A DNA stretch of 64,000 bases from an uncultured Prevotellaceae bacterium (GCA_900318255.1 ONJX01000002.1:62001-126000), one strand, 5' to 3'; positions 16,733 through 25,044 are shown, counted from the first letter of the stretch. Made by a program: numbers and translations. Notes: generated from the letters alone by a model not told the origin.

Positions 16733-17143
16733 TCACAAAATGCTGTTGAGGGTAGTAAAGATTTCCTCTTTACTACTATAGGGATGAATGTGGAAATAGC
16801 TGTCGCCAGTGATCATGGCCGAGAGGGAGCACTTCGAGGGGTTGTAAAAGACATGGACTGGAATCTCTAGGTGCTCGGCATAGGCCAGCTCATAGCCCAC
16901 TCCCAGTGAGGGGCAGGTGCACTCGGCAATCACCACGTCGCTCTCGCGCAGCCAGGCGGTGTCTTGCTCATAGATGGCGGCGTCGCGGTCACGGCCTTGC
17001 TCGCTGAGGCACAGATGGTCGCTTCCCACATGCTCGGTGAGCACTTTGTGTCCCATGTGCTGCAAGTGGCTGATTATTTGCTTATAGAGGTCGGCATCCA
17101 CCCTGCCACCACGTATCGAGCCAGCAAAATATATCTTCTTCAT
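16733..17143 (-). CDS. DNPH1/Rcl-like deoxynucleotide N-hydrolase
   Basis: 136 residues. The N-terminus (KKIYFAGSIRGGRVDADLY) and the SLGVGYELAYA motif are close to vertebrate DNPH1 (Rcl), a member of the nucleoside 2-deoxyribosyltransferase superfamily. The Glu of GYEL is the expected nucleophile. DNPH1 enzymes cleave the N-glycosidic bond of deoxynucleoside 5'-monophosphates, notably 5-hydroxymethyl-dUMP, so a nucleotide-sanitation role is plausible. It begins 14 bases after the membrane-protein gene upstream and is probably cotranscribed with it. A generic 2-deoxyribosyltransferase is the alternative. Confidence 0.8.
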   Translation of the reverse strand: MKKIYFAGSIRGGRVDADLYKQIISHLQHMGHKVLTEHVGSDHLCLSEQGRDRDAAIYEQDTAWLRESDVVIAECTCPSLGVGYELAYAEHLEIPVHVFYNPSKCSLSAMITGDSYFHIHPYSSKEEIFTTLNSIL

Positions 17144-17157
17144 CTCAATGATTGTCG

Positions 17158-17631
17158 TTAATCAAAGAATGTGAAACTGTAAGAGTATAGTGCCATACTT
17201 CCCACCATGAAGCTCACCACATTAGCGATTGTGGTGGCTCGCATCACTGGGCTGAACTCATAATGCTTCTTTAGAAACAGGCTGTTGACAATCAGCTCTA
17301 TAATCACTGTAAAGACAAACGCTAGAGCAAAGTAGAGGAAAAAGCTTAGCAACTCCTCTTCGTTCTCGGTGTTCACTTCGCGCGAGCTCACCCAGGGCAG
17401 CCACACCGTGAGCATGCGTCCGCCATTGATGGCGATTGATGTGTAGGCCCCAGCAATGCCGCTCACCACATTGCTTATCAATGCAGCCACGGCTACACGT
17501 GAGACGAAATAGGCATTAGCTAAAGCCTTCGACATCACTACTACCTCAATGGCCAGCAGTAATGCCATGAACAACCACCCCATGGGCAGCGATGCATATT
17601 TCCCAAAATAAGTTGAATTCAATAAAAGCAT
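17158..17631 (-). CDS. Unrecognised integral membrane protein
   Basis: 157 residues with about four membrane segments (LPMGWLFMALLLAIEVVVM near the start, VAALISNVVSGIAGAYTS, FFLYFALAFVFTVIIELIVNSLFL, and ATTIANVVSFMVGSMALYSYS at the end). A short charged loop (SREVNTENEEELL) lies in the middle. No catalytic or transport motif is recognised. It precedes the DNPH1-like gene by 14 bases and likely shares its transcript. Confidence 0.75.
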   Translation of the reverse strand: MLLLNSTYFGKYASLPMGWLFMALLLAIEVVVMSKALANAYFVSRVAVAALISNVVSGIAGAYTSIAINGGRMLTVWLPWVSSREVNTENEEELLSFFLYFALAFVFTVIIELIVNSLFLKKHYEFSPVMRATTIANVVSFMVGSMALYSYSFTFFD

Positions 17632-17741
17632 TTTCTAAACAAAAGATGTAAGGTGTAAAAATGATTATGAAAAAACTGAAGAATAATATTTGTCGTGTTG
17701 CTGTGGAGCAAGCAACAACTTGTGATCGTCTAGCTGGTAAT

Positions 17742-18329
17742 TTACTTTATTCCAAGCTGGCGGTGAACTTGTAGCGAAAGGCGCCACCGGGGATTGCTGA
17801 GCACAGCCTCGACACACTGCCGCAGGTTGCGCGAGCGTTGCTGCTCGTCATCCACATAGCAGGGTTGCAAAAAGCGGTGGCGAGCGGCGATGAAGTCATA
17901 CTGGCTCAAGTCTTGCCCAAGATATACTACTTTAAGCTCGTCGCAGTGGTCAATCACGCATGGCTGCGCGTCGCCGCCAGGGAAGCCAAGCTTGGGCGAT
18001 AGTGTCACCCAGTCGATGCCGGCAGGCAGTGGGCGAGTTCCATTGGTCTCGATGGCAATTTTCTTGCCGGTGAGGCGCAGGGCCTTGAGCAGTGGCTCGT
18101 CAACATATAGCGACGGCTCGCCGCCTGTCAAGACGATGAGTGGCGCTTCGGGGTGCTTCATCACTTCATCCACGATGTGTGGCACCGACATCATGGCGTG
18201 GCTCTCGTGCTCGGTGTCGCAAAAGGCACACCGCAGGTTGCACCCGCTAAAGCGGATGAACACGCTGGCGATGCCTGTGTTAAACCCCTCGCCTTGCAAT
18301 GAGTAGAATATTTCGTTAACAGGATACAA
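17742..18329 (-). CDS. queE: 7-carboxy-7-deazaguanine synthase
   Basis: 195 residues. A radical-SAM enzyme with the cysteine motif FSGCNLRCAFCDTEHE (C-x3-C-x2-C) binding a 4Fe-4S cluster, GGEPSLY for SAM, and the short N-terminal substrate segment NEIFYSLQGEGFNTG typical of QueE. It rearranges 6-carboxy-tetrahydropterin (product of QueD) to 7-carboxy-7-deazaguanine. It is the last gene of the queF-queC-queD-queE series, separated from queD by a 114-base gap with a composite repeat. Confidence 0.95.
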   Translation of the reverse strand: MYPVNEIFYSLQGEGFNTGIASVFIRFSGCNLRCAFCDTEHESHAMMSVPHIVDEVMKHPEAPLIVLTGGEPSLYVDEPLLKALRLTGKKIAIETNGTRPLPAGIDWVTLSPKLGFPGGDAQPCVIDHCDELKVVYLGQDLSQYDFIAARHRFLQPCYVDDEQQRSRNLRQCVEAVLSNPRWRLSLQVHRQLGIK

Positions 18330-18330
18330 T

Positions 18331-18433
18331 TTAAAGTGTTAAGTGTGAAATATTAAGTTTTAAGTAGGGACAAGGCGTGCCTTGTCCACCCATAATCTCA
18401 ACACTGTCTTCCATAAACGATAAACGATAAACC
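18331..18433. repeat. Composite intergenic repeat between queD and queE
   Basis: Degenerate TTAAGTG heptads, then the palindrome GGACAAGGC-GT-GCCTTGTCC (18368-18387), the conserved block CCCATAATCTCAACACTGTC (from 18390) with TTCCATAAACG, and ATAAACG heptads to 18433. It is nearly identical to the repeat on the other side of queD. Confidence 0.85.
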
Positions 18434-18443
18434 GTTCCACCAT

Positions 18444-18779
18444 TTACTCGTCCTTGACGTAGGATGCCATGTTGTCGCGCGACTCCCACACGTCGGCACG
18501 GTAGCAGTGGGGCACTGTTTCCACCACCCAGTGTGCGATATTCTCGGCCGTGGGGTTAAACTTAAGCACCTCGTTGAGGTTCTTGTGGTCGATGTGGTTG
18601 TGAATGAGCTTCTTGATGAGTGTGAAATCGCACACCAAGCCATTGCTGTCGAGCTCCTTAGCCTTGCAATAGACCTTGATAATCCAGTTGTGCCCATGCA
18701 GATTCTCGCACTTGCTCTCATAGTCGAGATAGAGCTGATGGCACGATGAGATTTCCAGTGTTTTTTCTACGTAATACAT
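18444..18779 (-). CDS. queD: 6-carboxy-5,6,7,8-tetrahydropterin synthase
   Basis: 111 residues of the PTPS/QueD fold. The catalytic cysteine and first zinc histidine are in EISSCHQLYLDYESKCENLHGHNW, where HGH supplies the other two zinc ligands. Later come DFTLIKKLIHNHIDHKNLNE with the catalytic Asp/His and PTAENIAHWV with the substrate Glu. It converts dihydroneopterin triphosphate to 6-carboxy-tetrahydropterin, the second preQ1 step. Composite repeats of ~110 bp flank the gene on both sides. Confidence 0.94.
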   Translation of the reverse strand: MYYVEKTLEISSCHQLYLDYESKCENLHGHNWIIKVYCKAKELDSNGLVCDFTLIKKLIHNHIDHKNLNEVLKFNPTAENIAHWVVETVPHCYRADVWESRDNMASYVKDE

Positions 18780-18783
18780 TATT

Positions 18784-18897
18784 GTTAAGTGTTAAGTGTT
18801 AAATGTTAAGTGTTAAGTAGGGACAAGGCGTGCCTTGTCAGCCCATAATCTCAACACTGTCTTCCATAAACCATAAACGATAAACGATAAACCGTTC
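18784..18897. repeat. Composite intergenic repeat between queC and queD
   Basis: TTAAGTG heptads (18784-18819), palindrome GGACAAGGC-GT-GCCTTGTCa (18821-18840), conserved block from 18842, and ATAAACG heptads, ending in ACCGTTCCAC. The same order and orientation as at 18331. Confidence 0.85.
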
Positions 18898-18903
18898 CAC
18901 GAA

Positions 18904-19557
18904 CTATTCGTATTCTGTGGGGTCGTCGATGCCGGCAGCGGCTAGGGCTTCGATGCGCTCGCGGCAGGTGGCGCACTTGCCGCAGTGCTTCTCGCCACCC
19001 TTGTAGCACGAGTAGGTCATGGAGTAGTCAATGCCTAGTGCCTTGCCTCGACGGGCGATGTCGGTCTTGCTAATGTTGGTGTAGGGGGCAAAGACCTCTA
19101 TCCCCTCGTAGGTGCCCTGCTGCATCGCCATCGACATGGCGTCGATGAAGCTCTGGCGGCAGTCGGGATAGATGGTGTGGTCGCCGGCATGGTTGGCAAT
19201 CATCACGCGGCGCAGGCCGTTGCTCTCGGCAATGCCACAGGCTATGGCAAGCATGATGCCGTTGCGGAAGGGCACCACCGTCGCCTTCATGTTCTCTTCG
19301 TCGTAGGTGCCCTCGGGAATGGCGTCGGCGCTCTCGAGCAATGCGCTCTTGAAGTAGCGATGCATGAAGTCGAGCGGAATGATAAGGTGCTTGATGCCCA
19401 ATGCCTGGCACTGCTTGACGGCATACTGTTGCTCGCGGTGGTTTTGCGTGGAGCCATAGTCGAAGGTGATGGCCAGGGCTATCTCATCACGATACTCATG
19501 CAGCATGGTACACGAGTCCATGCCGCCCGAGAGGATTATTACTGAGTCTTTAGCCAT
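18904..19557 (-). CDS. queC: 7-cyano-7-deazaguanine (preQ0) synthase
   Basis: 217 residues. The ATP-pyrophosphatase P-loop SGGMDSCTML is at residues 10-19. The C-terminal zinc site is CYKGGEKHCGKCATCRER. Internal motifs such as VVPFRNGIMLAIACGIAE and GDHTIYPDCR are typical of QueC. It converts 7-carboxy-7-deazaguanine to preQ0 with ATP and ammonia. Its start is 3 bases from the queF stop, so the two are translationally close and cotranscribed. Confidence 0.96.
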   Translation of the reverse strand: MAKDSVIILSGGMDSCTMLHEYRDEIALAITFDYGSTQNHREQQYAVKQCQALGIKHLIIPLDFMHRYFKSALLESADAIPEGTYDEENMKATVVPFRNGIMLAIACGIAESNGLRRVMIANHAGDHTIYPDCRQSFIDAMSMAMQQGTYEGIEVFAPYTNISKTDIARRGKALGIDYSMTYSCYKGGEKHCGKCATCRERIEALAAAGIDDPTEYE

Positions 19558-19560
19558 AGG

Positions 19561-20031
19561 TTACTTGCTGTTTAAGCTGTCGAGGATGCGCTGTCTCACC
19601 ATGTCCTGGTGCTCGGCGTCGCCATAGTTTGCAAACGGCACTATCGCTATGCCACCGCGTGGGTTGAAAATACCTGTCACCTCAAGATACCTGGGATCCA
19701 TGAGCTTGACCAGGTCTTTCATGATGATGTTCACGCAGTCCTCATGGAAATCGCCCTGGTTGCGGAAGCTAAAGAGGTAAAGCTTCAAGCTCTTGCTCTC
19801 TACCATGCGAGTGCGAGGAATGTAGCGGATGATGATGTGCCCGAAGTCGGGCTGACCGGTGATGGGGCACAGTGCGGTGAACTCCGGGCAGTCGAAGGTC
19901 ACGACATATTCATTGTCGGGGTGCAGGTTCTCAAAGGTTTCCAGCACCTCGGGAGTGTACTTGTCGTCATATCTTGTTCCCTGATTACCCAGCAACGTTA
20001 TATCACCGGCATTATCTTTATTTCTTGACAT
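19561..20031 (-). CDS. queF: NADPH-dependent preQ0 reductase
   Basis: 156 residues, the short single-domain QueF (YkvM type). The catalytic Cys is in [20 protein letters not shown]. The QueF motif [22 protein letters not shown] follows, with NADPH- and substrate-binding residues. It reduces preQ0 to preQ1, which is exchanged into tRNA on the way to queuosine. As the first gene of the que series it follows a -7 box at 20061-20068. I looked for a preQ1 riboswitch in the ~30-base leader and found none. Confidence 0.95.
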   Translation of the reverse strand: MSRNKDNAGDITLLGNQGTRYDDKYTPEVLETFENLHPDNEYVVTFDCPEFTALCPITGQPDFGHIIIRYIPRTRMVESKSLKLYLFSFRNQGDFHEDCVNIIMKDLVKLMDPRYLEVTGIFNPRGGIAIVPFANYGDAEHQDMVRQRILDSLNSK

Positions 20032-20060
20032 AATAAAAAGTTATTATCGATTTTTGCGTG

Positions 20061-20068
20061 CAAAGTTA
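20061..20068 (-). promoter_or_regulatory. -7 promoter box for the que genes
   Basis: The minus strand reads TAACTTTG, about 30 bases before the queF ATG. Confidence 0.6.
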
Positions 20069-20113
20069 CAAAAAAATGGAATAAGTAGGTGCACGAGCAC
20101 ATATTAAAATTCT

Positions 20114-21121
20114 TCACACCTCGTTGCGCAGGGGGTAGTTGTTGCGCAGTGCCTCAAACTGGTGGGGTGAGGCTTTGAGCGAGCAGGTGTCGTGCAGCGG
20201 GTTGTAGCTGTCAATGATGAGCTGTGGGGTGACGGTGCTGGCGCCGAGCAGGGGTCTATCGACCTGGGGCACGGGCAGGTGCCAGCCGTAGTGCGTGTTG
20301 AGCGCGTCAATCACCATTGCTGTGCCGCGCATTTTGCCCTGGCGGCTGTAGCCGGCGATGTGTGGGGTGGCGACAAAGGCCTTGTCGAGTAAATCCTGGT
20401 TGATGGCGGGCTCGTGTTCCCAGCAGTCGAGTGCTACGTCGCCCTGCCAGTGCAGCAGAGCCGCGTTGTCGCACACCGCGCCACGGGCGGCGTTGACGAT
20501 GAGCTTGCATCGCTCCAAGCCTTGCACGAAACTCTCGTTGCACAGGTGCCAAGTGGGGTGCTTGCCATCGCTGGTGAGCGGTGTATGGAAGGTGATGATG
20601 TCGCACTCGCGCTGCAGGTCGCGGAGTGAGCAGTGTGGCATGTGCAGCGGCAGCGGTGCGGTGCCGTCCTCGGCCAGAGGAGGGTCGTTGAGCATGATGC
20701 GGTAGCCTAGCTGCTGCGCCCATCGCGCCACGATGCTCCCCACATGGCCCACGCCCACGATGCCCAGTGTGATGGGGCGTGCCACAGCGTGAGCCTTCAT
20801 CCACTGCAAGATGGTGGCGTGTACCCACTGTGCCACTGCCGGAGCGTTGCAGCCAGGGGCATTGACCACCGCTATGCCGTGGTGCTGGCAGTAGTCGAGG
20901 TCGATGTGGTCGGTGCCTATGGTGGCGGTGCCTATGAACTTGACCTTGCTGCCCTCGAGCAAGGAGCGGTCGCAACGGGTGCGGGTGCGGGTGAGCAGCA
21001 CCTGGGCCTCGCGCACCACATCACTGGTGATCTCGGTGCCAGGCACATAAAGCACTTCGTGAGCCACAGTCTCAAGAATGCCTTTAAGGAAAGGAATTTT
21101 ACTGTCGGCAACTATCTTCAT
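20114..21121 (-). CDS. pdxB: Erythronate-4-phosphate dehydrogenase
   Basis: 335 residues from ATG 21121. An in-frame extension to 21244 would overlap the gene upstream and is rejected. It is a D-2-hydroxyacid dehydrogenase of PdxB type: KIVADSKIPFLKGILE at the start, FIGTATIGTDHIDLDYC, the nucleotide-binding GIVGVGHVGSIVARWAQQLG near 118, and the catalytic pair around TPLTSDG and ATPHIAGYSRQGKMRGT. The C-terminus has the PdxB-specific dimerisation region. It oxidises 4-phosphoerythronate in pyridoxal phosphate synthesis. The stop of the upstream gene and this ATG share one base (TGATG), so translation is likely coupled. Confidence 0.92.
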   Translation of the reverse strand: MKIVADSKIPFLKGILETVAHEVLYVPGTEITSDVVREAQVLLTRTRTRCDRSLLEGSKVKFIGTATIGTDHIDLDYCQHHGIAVVNAPGCNAPAVAQWVHATILQWMKAHAVARPITLGIVGVGHVGSIVARWAQQLGYRIMLNDPPLAEDGTAPLPLHMPHCSLRDLQRECDIITFHTPLTSDGKHPTWHLCNESFVQGLERCKLIVNAARGAVCDNAALLHWQGDVALDCWEHEPAINQDLLDKAFVATPHIAGYSRQGKMRGTAMVIDALNTHYGWHLPVPQVDRPLLGASTVTPQLIIDSYNPLHDTCSLKASPHQFEALRNNYPLRNEV

Positions 21122-22110
21122 CACACAATCGCCATTGCCACGATGTAGGCTGTGAGCATCGCCACCATGAGCCACATTGTCACGGCTTGACGCGTCTCGT
21201 GACGTGTGACGACATACCAGTGTCCAAACTGGATGGCAAAGCACAAGTTCATCAGCGGCATGTAAAATAGGAAATCGTTGTAGTCAACAATCATCAGCAA
21301 CAGCACAAAGACCGATAGCGCCACAAAGAAGTTGTTGTAGGCGCGCACGTGCACGCTGTAGTTGAGCATAGTCTTGAAATTGCCCACGGTGAGCAGCACC
21401 GTCAGGGCGGTGATGGCGATGGCCACCGAGACGGCCCAGCTCTTGCCAGCAAAGGTAGGAGCCTCGCTCCACACCAGCGACAACTCGGGTGCCTGAAACG
21501 ACGTGATGCTCTCCAAGCCTGTGCCCAGGGCTATCCAGTAAGGGGTTGCCAGTCCAAAGATTATTGCCAGCACTGTGCGCAGGTTGATGGCACGCATATA
21601 GGCAAACCCCACGATAAACAGTGGCACCAGCAGCAGGAACACATAGTGGTAGATTGAGAAGAACGACAGCAGTGCCATCACCAGGAACACGCCCTGCGAC
21701 GCCAGCTGCTGCTTGCCATAGAGGTCAAACAAAAAGAGTAGTGACACCACTACCACCAGGCACAGCGCGGTGCCAGCGAAGAAGCGTGTGCTAAGAAAAG
21801 GGTTCACCCCTTGCAGCAGCACAAACACGGCCGCAAAGACAAAGCAGTTGTAGGTCTTGATGTAGCGATACATGATGTTGAGCGTGATAAGCAACACGCC
21901 TATCACGATGTTGCACAGCACAGCCACAAAGCACGAGGTGTCGTTGCTCGAGATCCAGGTGGAAATGTTGTGCAGGGTGCCATAGCCTCGCTGTGGCACC
22001 TCGAAGTTGCCACTTGCTATCACCGCCAAGATGACAAGAACGAGCAGCGACAATCCAAAAAAGCCGCGGTTGTTGAAATAATCTACTATGTAACTGCCTT
22101 TCTTAGCCAT
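21121..22110 (-). CDS. Multispanning membrane protein, DUF6427-like
   Basis: 329 residues with about nine or ten membrane segments and short charged loops. The N-terminus (YIVDYFNNRGFFGLSLLVLVILAVIA), the PFLSTRFFAGTALCLVVVVSL block and the length fit the Bacteroidetes-specific DUF6427 family as I remember it. No function is known. It overlaps pdxB by one base and is therefore its operon partner. The 3' neighbours on its upstream side are 7-bp repeats. Confidence 0.75.
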   Translation of the reverse strand: MAKKGSYIVDYFNNRGFFGLSLLVLVILAVIASGNFEVPQRGYGTLHNISTWISSNDTSCFVAVLCNIVIGVLLITLNIMYRYIKTYNCFVFAAVFVLLQGVNPFLSTRFFAGTALCLVVVVSLLFLFDLYGKQQLASQGVFLVMALLSFFSIYHYVFLLLVPLFIVGFAYMRAINLRTVLAIIFGLATPYWIALGTGLESITSFQAPELSLVWSEAPTFAGKSWAVSVAIAITALTVLLTVGNFKTMLNYSVHVRAYNNFFVALSVFVLLLMIVDYNDFLFYMPLMNLCFAIQFGHWYVVTRHETRQAVTMWLMVAMLTAYIVAMAIV

Positions 22111-22123
22111 TGTTCAGTTATCA

Positions 22124-22197
22124 GGGGAGAGGGGAAAGGGGAGAGTTGAGAGGGGAGAGGTGAGAGTGGAGAGTTGAGAGTTGAGAGTTGAGAGGGG
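22124..22197. repeat. 7-bp array, GGGGAGA/GTTGAGA words (10.5 units)
   Basis: Perfect heptad register: GGGGAGA, GGGGAAA, GGGGAGA, GTTGAGA, GGGGAGA, GGTGAGA, GTGGAGA, then three GTTGAGA units and GGGG. Confidence 0.9.
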
Positions 22198-22227
22198 ATT
22201 CACTACACTGCGACCCTGTCGCAGCCA

Positions 22228-22255
22228 CTTAACACTTAACTCTTAACACTTATTC
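22228..22255. repeat. 7-bp array, CTTAACA word, overlapping the rlmL-like stop codon
   Basis: CTTAACA, CTTAACT, CTTAACA, CTTATTC. The last unit contains the stop codon of the methyltransferase gene (22250-22252). Confidence 0.8.
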
Positions 22256-23839
22256 TTTTTCGTCGTCTCCAGCAGTGGCGTCACGGCGTTTCCAGCCGTT
22301 ACGGCGGCCTTTGAACACGGGGCGCTCCTTGTCCTCGCCCAGGCGGGGGCCATGGAACGAGAAGGTGCGGCGAGGTGAGTCCTCTTTATATGGTCTCTCG
22401 GTGCGATACACGCGGGTGCCGTCATCGCGGGTGCGCATGGGGTTCACGCCACGGTCGCCATCTTCGCGCGGCTTGCGCATGGGGTTCACGCCACGGTCGC
22501 CACGCTCTCCACCGCGCTTGAAGCCGCCAGCGCGACGCTCATGGTTGTCGCCATCGCGCTTAAAGCCTCTGTCGTGGCGGTCGCCGCCACGCTTGAAGTC
22601 GCGGTGTGGTCTGTCACCCTTGTCTCGGCGAGGATATTCGGGCTTCTCGCTGGCTCGGAACTCGGTGTTCTTGATGGTGCCGCCACGGCGACGCATGTCG
22701 TCGAAGCTGCCGTCGAAGATCACATACTCTCGCAACTCGCAGGGGATGTCGCCGTTGAGCAGCGGGTAGTGCAGCGAGGCCTTCAGGCCTAGGTTGTCGA
22801 TAAGTTCCTTGTTGCTGCCCACGATGAGCCAGCAGTCATAGCCCAGGAACACCTTCTTGAGCTTGGTGCCCAGGGTGGCGTAGAGCTGTGGCAGCTCGTC
22901 GCTGGTGAGGCGCTCGCCGTAGGGAGGGTTGGTGATGAGCACGCCCTTCTCGGGAGCCGTCTCTTGCTCCTCGAGTGGCACGCGCTCCACCTCTATATAT
23001 TGTGTGAGACCCGCATTCTTGATGTTGGCATTGCTGGCGGCAACGGCCTTGCCCAGAATGTCGTAGCCATAAATCTTGTGGGTGAACTCGCGCTCGCCGC
23101 TGTCGTCGTTGTAGATGCTCTCAAAGAGGTCGGCGTCATAGTCGGGCCACTTCTGGAACGCATATTCCTGTCGATACACGCCGGGGTTGATGTTAGCGGC
23201 TATCAGCGCAGCCTCAATCAGGAACGTGCCCGAGCCGCACATGGGGTCAACGAAGTTGCTCTCGCCGTCCCAGCCGCTGAGCTTGATGATGCCGGCAGCC
23301 AGCACCTCATTGATGGGAGCATCGGTCTGCGCCACGCGCCAGCCGCGCTTGTAGAGCGGCTCGCCCGACGAGTCGAGCGAGATGGTCACATCATTGCCAC
23401 TGATGTGAACATTAAACTGGTAGTCGGGGGCGTTGAGGCGTATCGACGGACGCTTGCCGCACTGCTCCATGAAATGGTCGGCAATGCCGTCTTTCACACG
23501 GTAGGTGACAAAACGCGAGTGCTTGAATGATTCGCTATATACGGTAGTGTCAATCGAGAACGTGTTGCTCTCACTCATGATGTCCTCCCACGGGAACTGC
23601 TTCACCTGCTCGTAGAGGTCATCGGCATCGGTCGAGGTGAACTTGTAGATGGGCTTGAGCACCCGCAACGCCGTGCGCAGCGAAAAGTTGGCGCGGTACA
23701 TCATCTCCTTGTCGCCCTTGAACGACACCATGCGGCGTCCCTGCACCACATCTTGTGCGCCTAGCGCCGTCAGTTCATCACTCAACACTCCTTCCAGCCC
23801 CTGGAAGGTCTTAGCAACCATTTCAAAAGTCTCGCTCAT
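22250..23839 (-). CDS. rlmL: THUMP-domain 23S rRNA guanine-N2 methyltransferase with Arg/Gly-rich tail
   Basis: 529 residues. Residues ~5-160 hold the ferredoxin-like and THUMP RNA-binding region. Residues ~170-385 hold the class I SAM methyltransferase of the RlmL/YcbY N-terminal type, with DPMCGSGTFLIEAA near 197 and the N2-guanine motif TNPPYGERL near 304. It probably methylates G2445 of 23S rRNA or an equivalent. The last ~140 residues are very unusual: low-complexity, rich in Arg, Gly and Asp, with an exact duplication of GDRGVNPMR. It resembles the RGG tails of RNA helicases and may aid RNA binding. The gene has its own -7 box (23888-23895). Confidence 0.88.
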   Translation of the reverse strand: MSETFEMVAKTFQGLEGVLSDELTALGAQDVVQGRRMVSFKGDKEMMYRANFSLRTALRVLKPIYKFTSTDADDLYEQVKQFPWEDIMSESNTFSIDTTVYSESFKHSRFVTYRVKDGIADHFMEQCGKRPSIRLNAPDYQFNVHISGNDVTISLDSSGEPLYKRGWRVAQTDAPINEVLAAGIIKLSGWDGESNFVDPMCGSGTFLIEAALIAANINPGVYRQEYAFQKWPDYDADLFESIYNDDSGEREFTHKIYGYDILGKAVAASNANIKNAGLTQYIEVERVPLEEQETAPEKGVLITNPPYGERLTSDELPQLYATLGTKLKKVFLGYDCWLIVGSNKELIDNLGLKASLHYPLLNGDIPCELREYVIFDGSFDDMRRRGGTIKNTEFRASEKPEYPRRDKGDRPHRDFKRGGDRHDRGFKRDGDNHERRAGGFKRGGERGDRGVNPMRKPREDGDRGVNPMRTRDDGTRVYRTERPYKEDSPRRTFSFHGPRLGEDKERPVFKGRRNGWKRRDATAGDDEKE

Positions 23840-23887
23840 AATTGTCTCAATATGTGTTAATTATTCCACACCGTGTGAAATCTCGTG

Positions 23888-23895
23888 CAAAGGTA
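23888..23895 (-). promoter_or_regulatory. Probable -7 box for the rRNA methyltransferase gene
   Basis: The minus strand reads TACCTTTG, about 49 bases upstream of the start. Confidence 0.5.
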
Positions 23896-24102
23896 CTTCT
23901 TTTTCACGAAACAAACCACCAATATGCACTAATTTTTGACAAATCACATTCCCTAATGATTGTGTGGAGCTTATTCTTTGCTGATCTAGTAGCCTAGGTG
24001 GTGTTATTGTAGTGCGTCACACGGTGGCGTTAGGAATGGCGTGGCTCGTGGAGTTGTATAAAATAAATATTTGCCACAGGTTTTCATTTCGAATATTTGT
24101 TG

Positions 24103-24110
24103 TAACTTTG
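24103..24110 (+). promoter_or_regulatory. Probable -7 box for thyA
   Basis: TAACTTTG, 26 bases before the thyA ATG. Confidence 0.55.
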
Positions 24111-24136
24111 CGACTATCTTTTAAAGGACTATTGCA

Positions 24137-24931
24137 ATGAAACAATATCTCGACTTATTGCAGCATGTGCTGGACCACGGCACCGTGAAGCACGACCGCA
24201 CGGGCACGGGCACTAAGAGCATCTTTGGCTACCAGCTGCGGTGCGACTTGAGCCAGGGATTCCCGCTGCTCACCACCAAGAAGGTACACCTCAAGTCAAT
24301 CATCTACGAACTGCTGTGGTTCCTCAAGGGTGACACTAACGTGCGCTACCTGCAGGAGCATGGGGTGCGCATCTGGAACGAGTGGGCCGACGAGAACGGC
24401 GACCTGGGCCCAGTGTATGGCAGCCAGTGGCGCTCGTGGCCCGACTACAACGGCGGCCACATCGACCAGATTTCGCAAGTTGTTGACCAAATAAAGCACA
24501 CGCCTGACTCGCGCCGCATCATCGTGAGCGCATGGAATGTGGCCGACGTGCCCACCATGAAGCTGCCACCGTGCCACACACTGTTTCAGTTTTATGTGGC
24601 CGACGGCAAGCTGAGCCTGCAGCTCTACCAGCGTAGCGCTGACCTGTTTCTGGGCGTGCCGTTCAACATCGCCAGCTATGCGCTGCTGTGCATGATGGTG
24701 GCTCACGTCACGGGCCTTGAGCCGGGCGAGTTTATTCACACCTTTGGCGATGCACACATCTACCTCAATCACATGGATCAGGTGCATGAGCAGCTAAGCC
24801 GCGAGCCACGCCCGCTGCCACGCATGGTGCTCAACCCCGAGGTAAAGAGCATCTTCGACTACCACTACGACGACTTCAAGCTTGAGGGCTATGACCCCTG
24901 GCCATTGATCAAGGGAGTGGTCTCTGTTTAA
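24137..24931 (+). CDS. thyA: Thymidylate synthase
   Basis: 264 residues, the usual bacterial length. The catalytic cysteine is in [12 protein letters not shown] near residue 146. The phosphate-binding Arg is in [13 protein letters not shown], and the folate and dUMP motifs [20 protein letters not shown] and HIYLNHMDQ are intact. It methylates dUMP to dTMP using methylene-tetrahydrofolate. folA lies 101 bases downstream and recycles the dihydrofolate product, so the two form a functional unit. The stop codon touches a 7-bp array. Confidence 0.97.
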   Translation: MKQYLDLLQHVLDHGTVKHDRTGTGTKSIFGYQLRCDLSQGFPLLTTKKVHLKSIIYELLWFLKGDTNVRYLQEHGVRIWNEWADENGDLGPVYGSQWRSWPDYNGGHIDQISQVVDQIKHTPDSRRIIVSAWNVADVPTMKLPPCHTLFQFYVADGKLSLQLYQRSADLFLGVPFNIASYALLCMMVAHVTGLEPGEFIHTFGDAHIYLNHMDQVHEQLSREPRPLPRMVLNPEVKSIFDYHYDDFKLEGYDPWPLIKGVVSV

Positions 24932-25044
24932 TTCACAATGCATAATTCACAATGCATAATTCACCATCTAGACCATCTAGAATTTCTAGACCATCTAGGA
25001 AACTCTAAACTATCAACTCTAAACTGTGAACTATGAGCTATAAC
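24930..25044. repeat. Three adjoining tandem arrays between thyA and folA
   Basis: Heptads ATTCACA, ATGCATA, ATTCACA, ATGCATA, ATTCACC (24930-24964) start on the thyA stop. Then come TCTAGA 9-mers (24967-25002: TCTAGACCA, TCTAGAATT, TCTAGACCA, TCTAGGAAA). Heptads CTCTAAA, CTATCAA, CTCTAAA, CTGTGAA, CTATGAG, CTATAAC (25003-25044) run through the folA start codon (25033). Confidence 0.85.

Noticed and set aside
17661-17774. Possible 37-residue plus-strand ORF (MIMKKLKNNICRV...)
   Set aside because: Runs into the end of queE on the other strand, has no promoter or ribosome-binding signal, and resembles nothing known.
20032-20113. preQ1 riboswitch before queF
   Set aside because: The leader between the -7 box and the ATG is only about 30 bases and shows no preQ1-type stem and A-rich tail.
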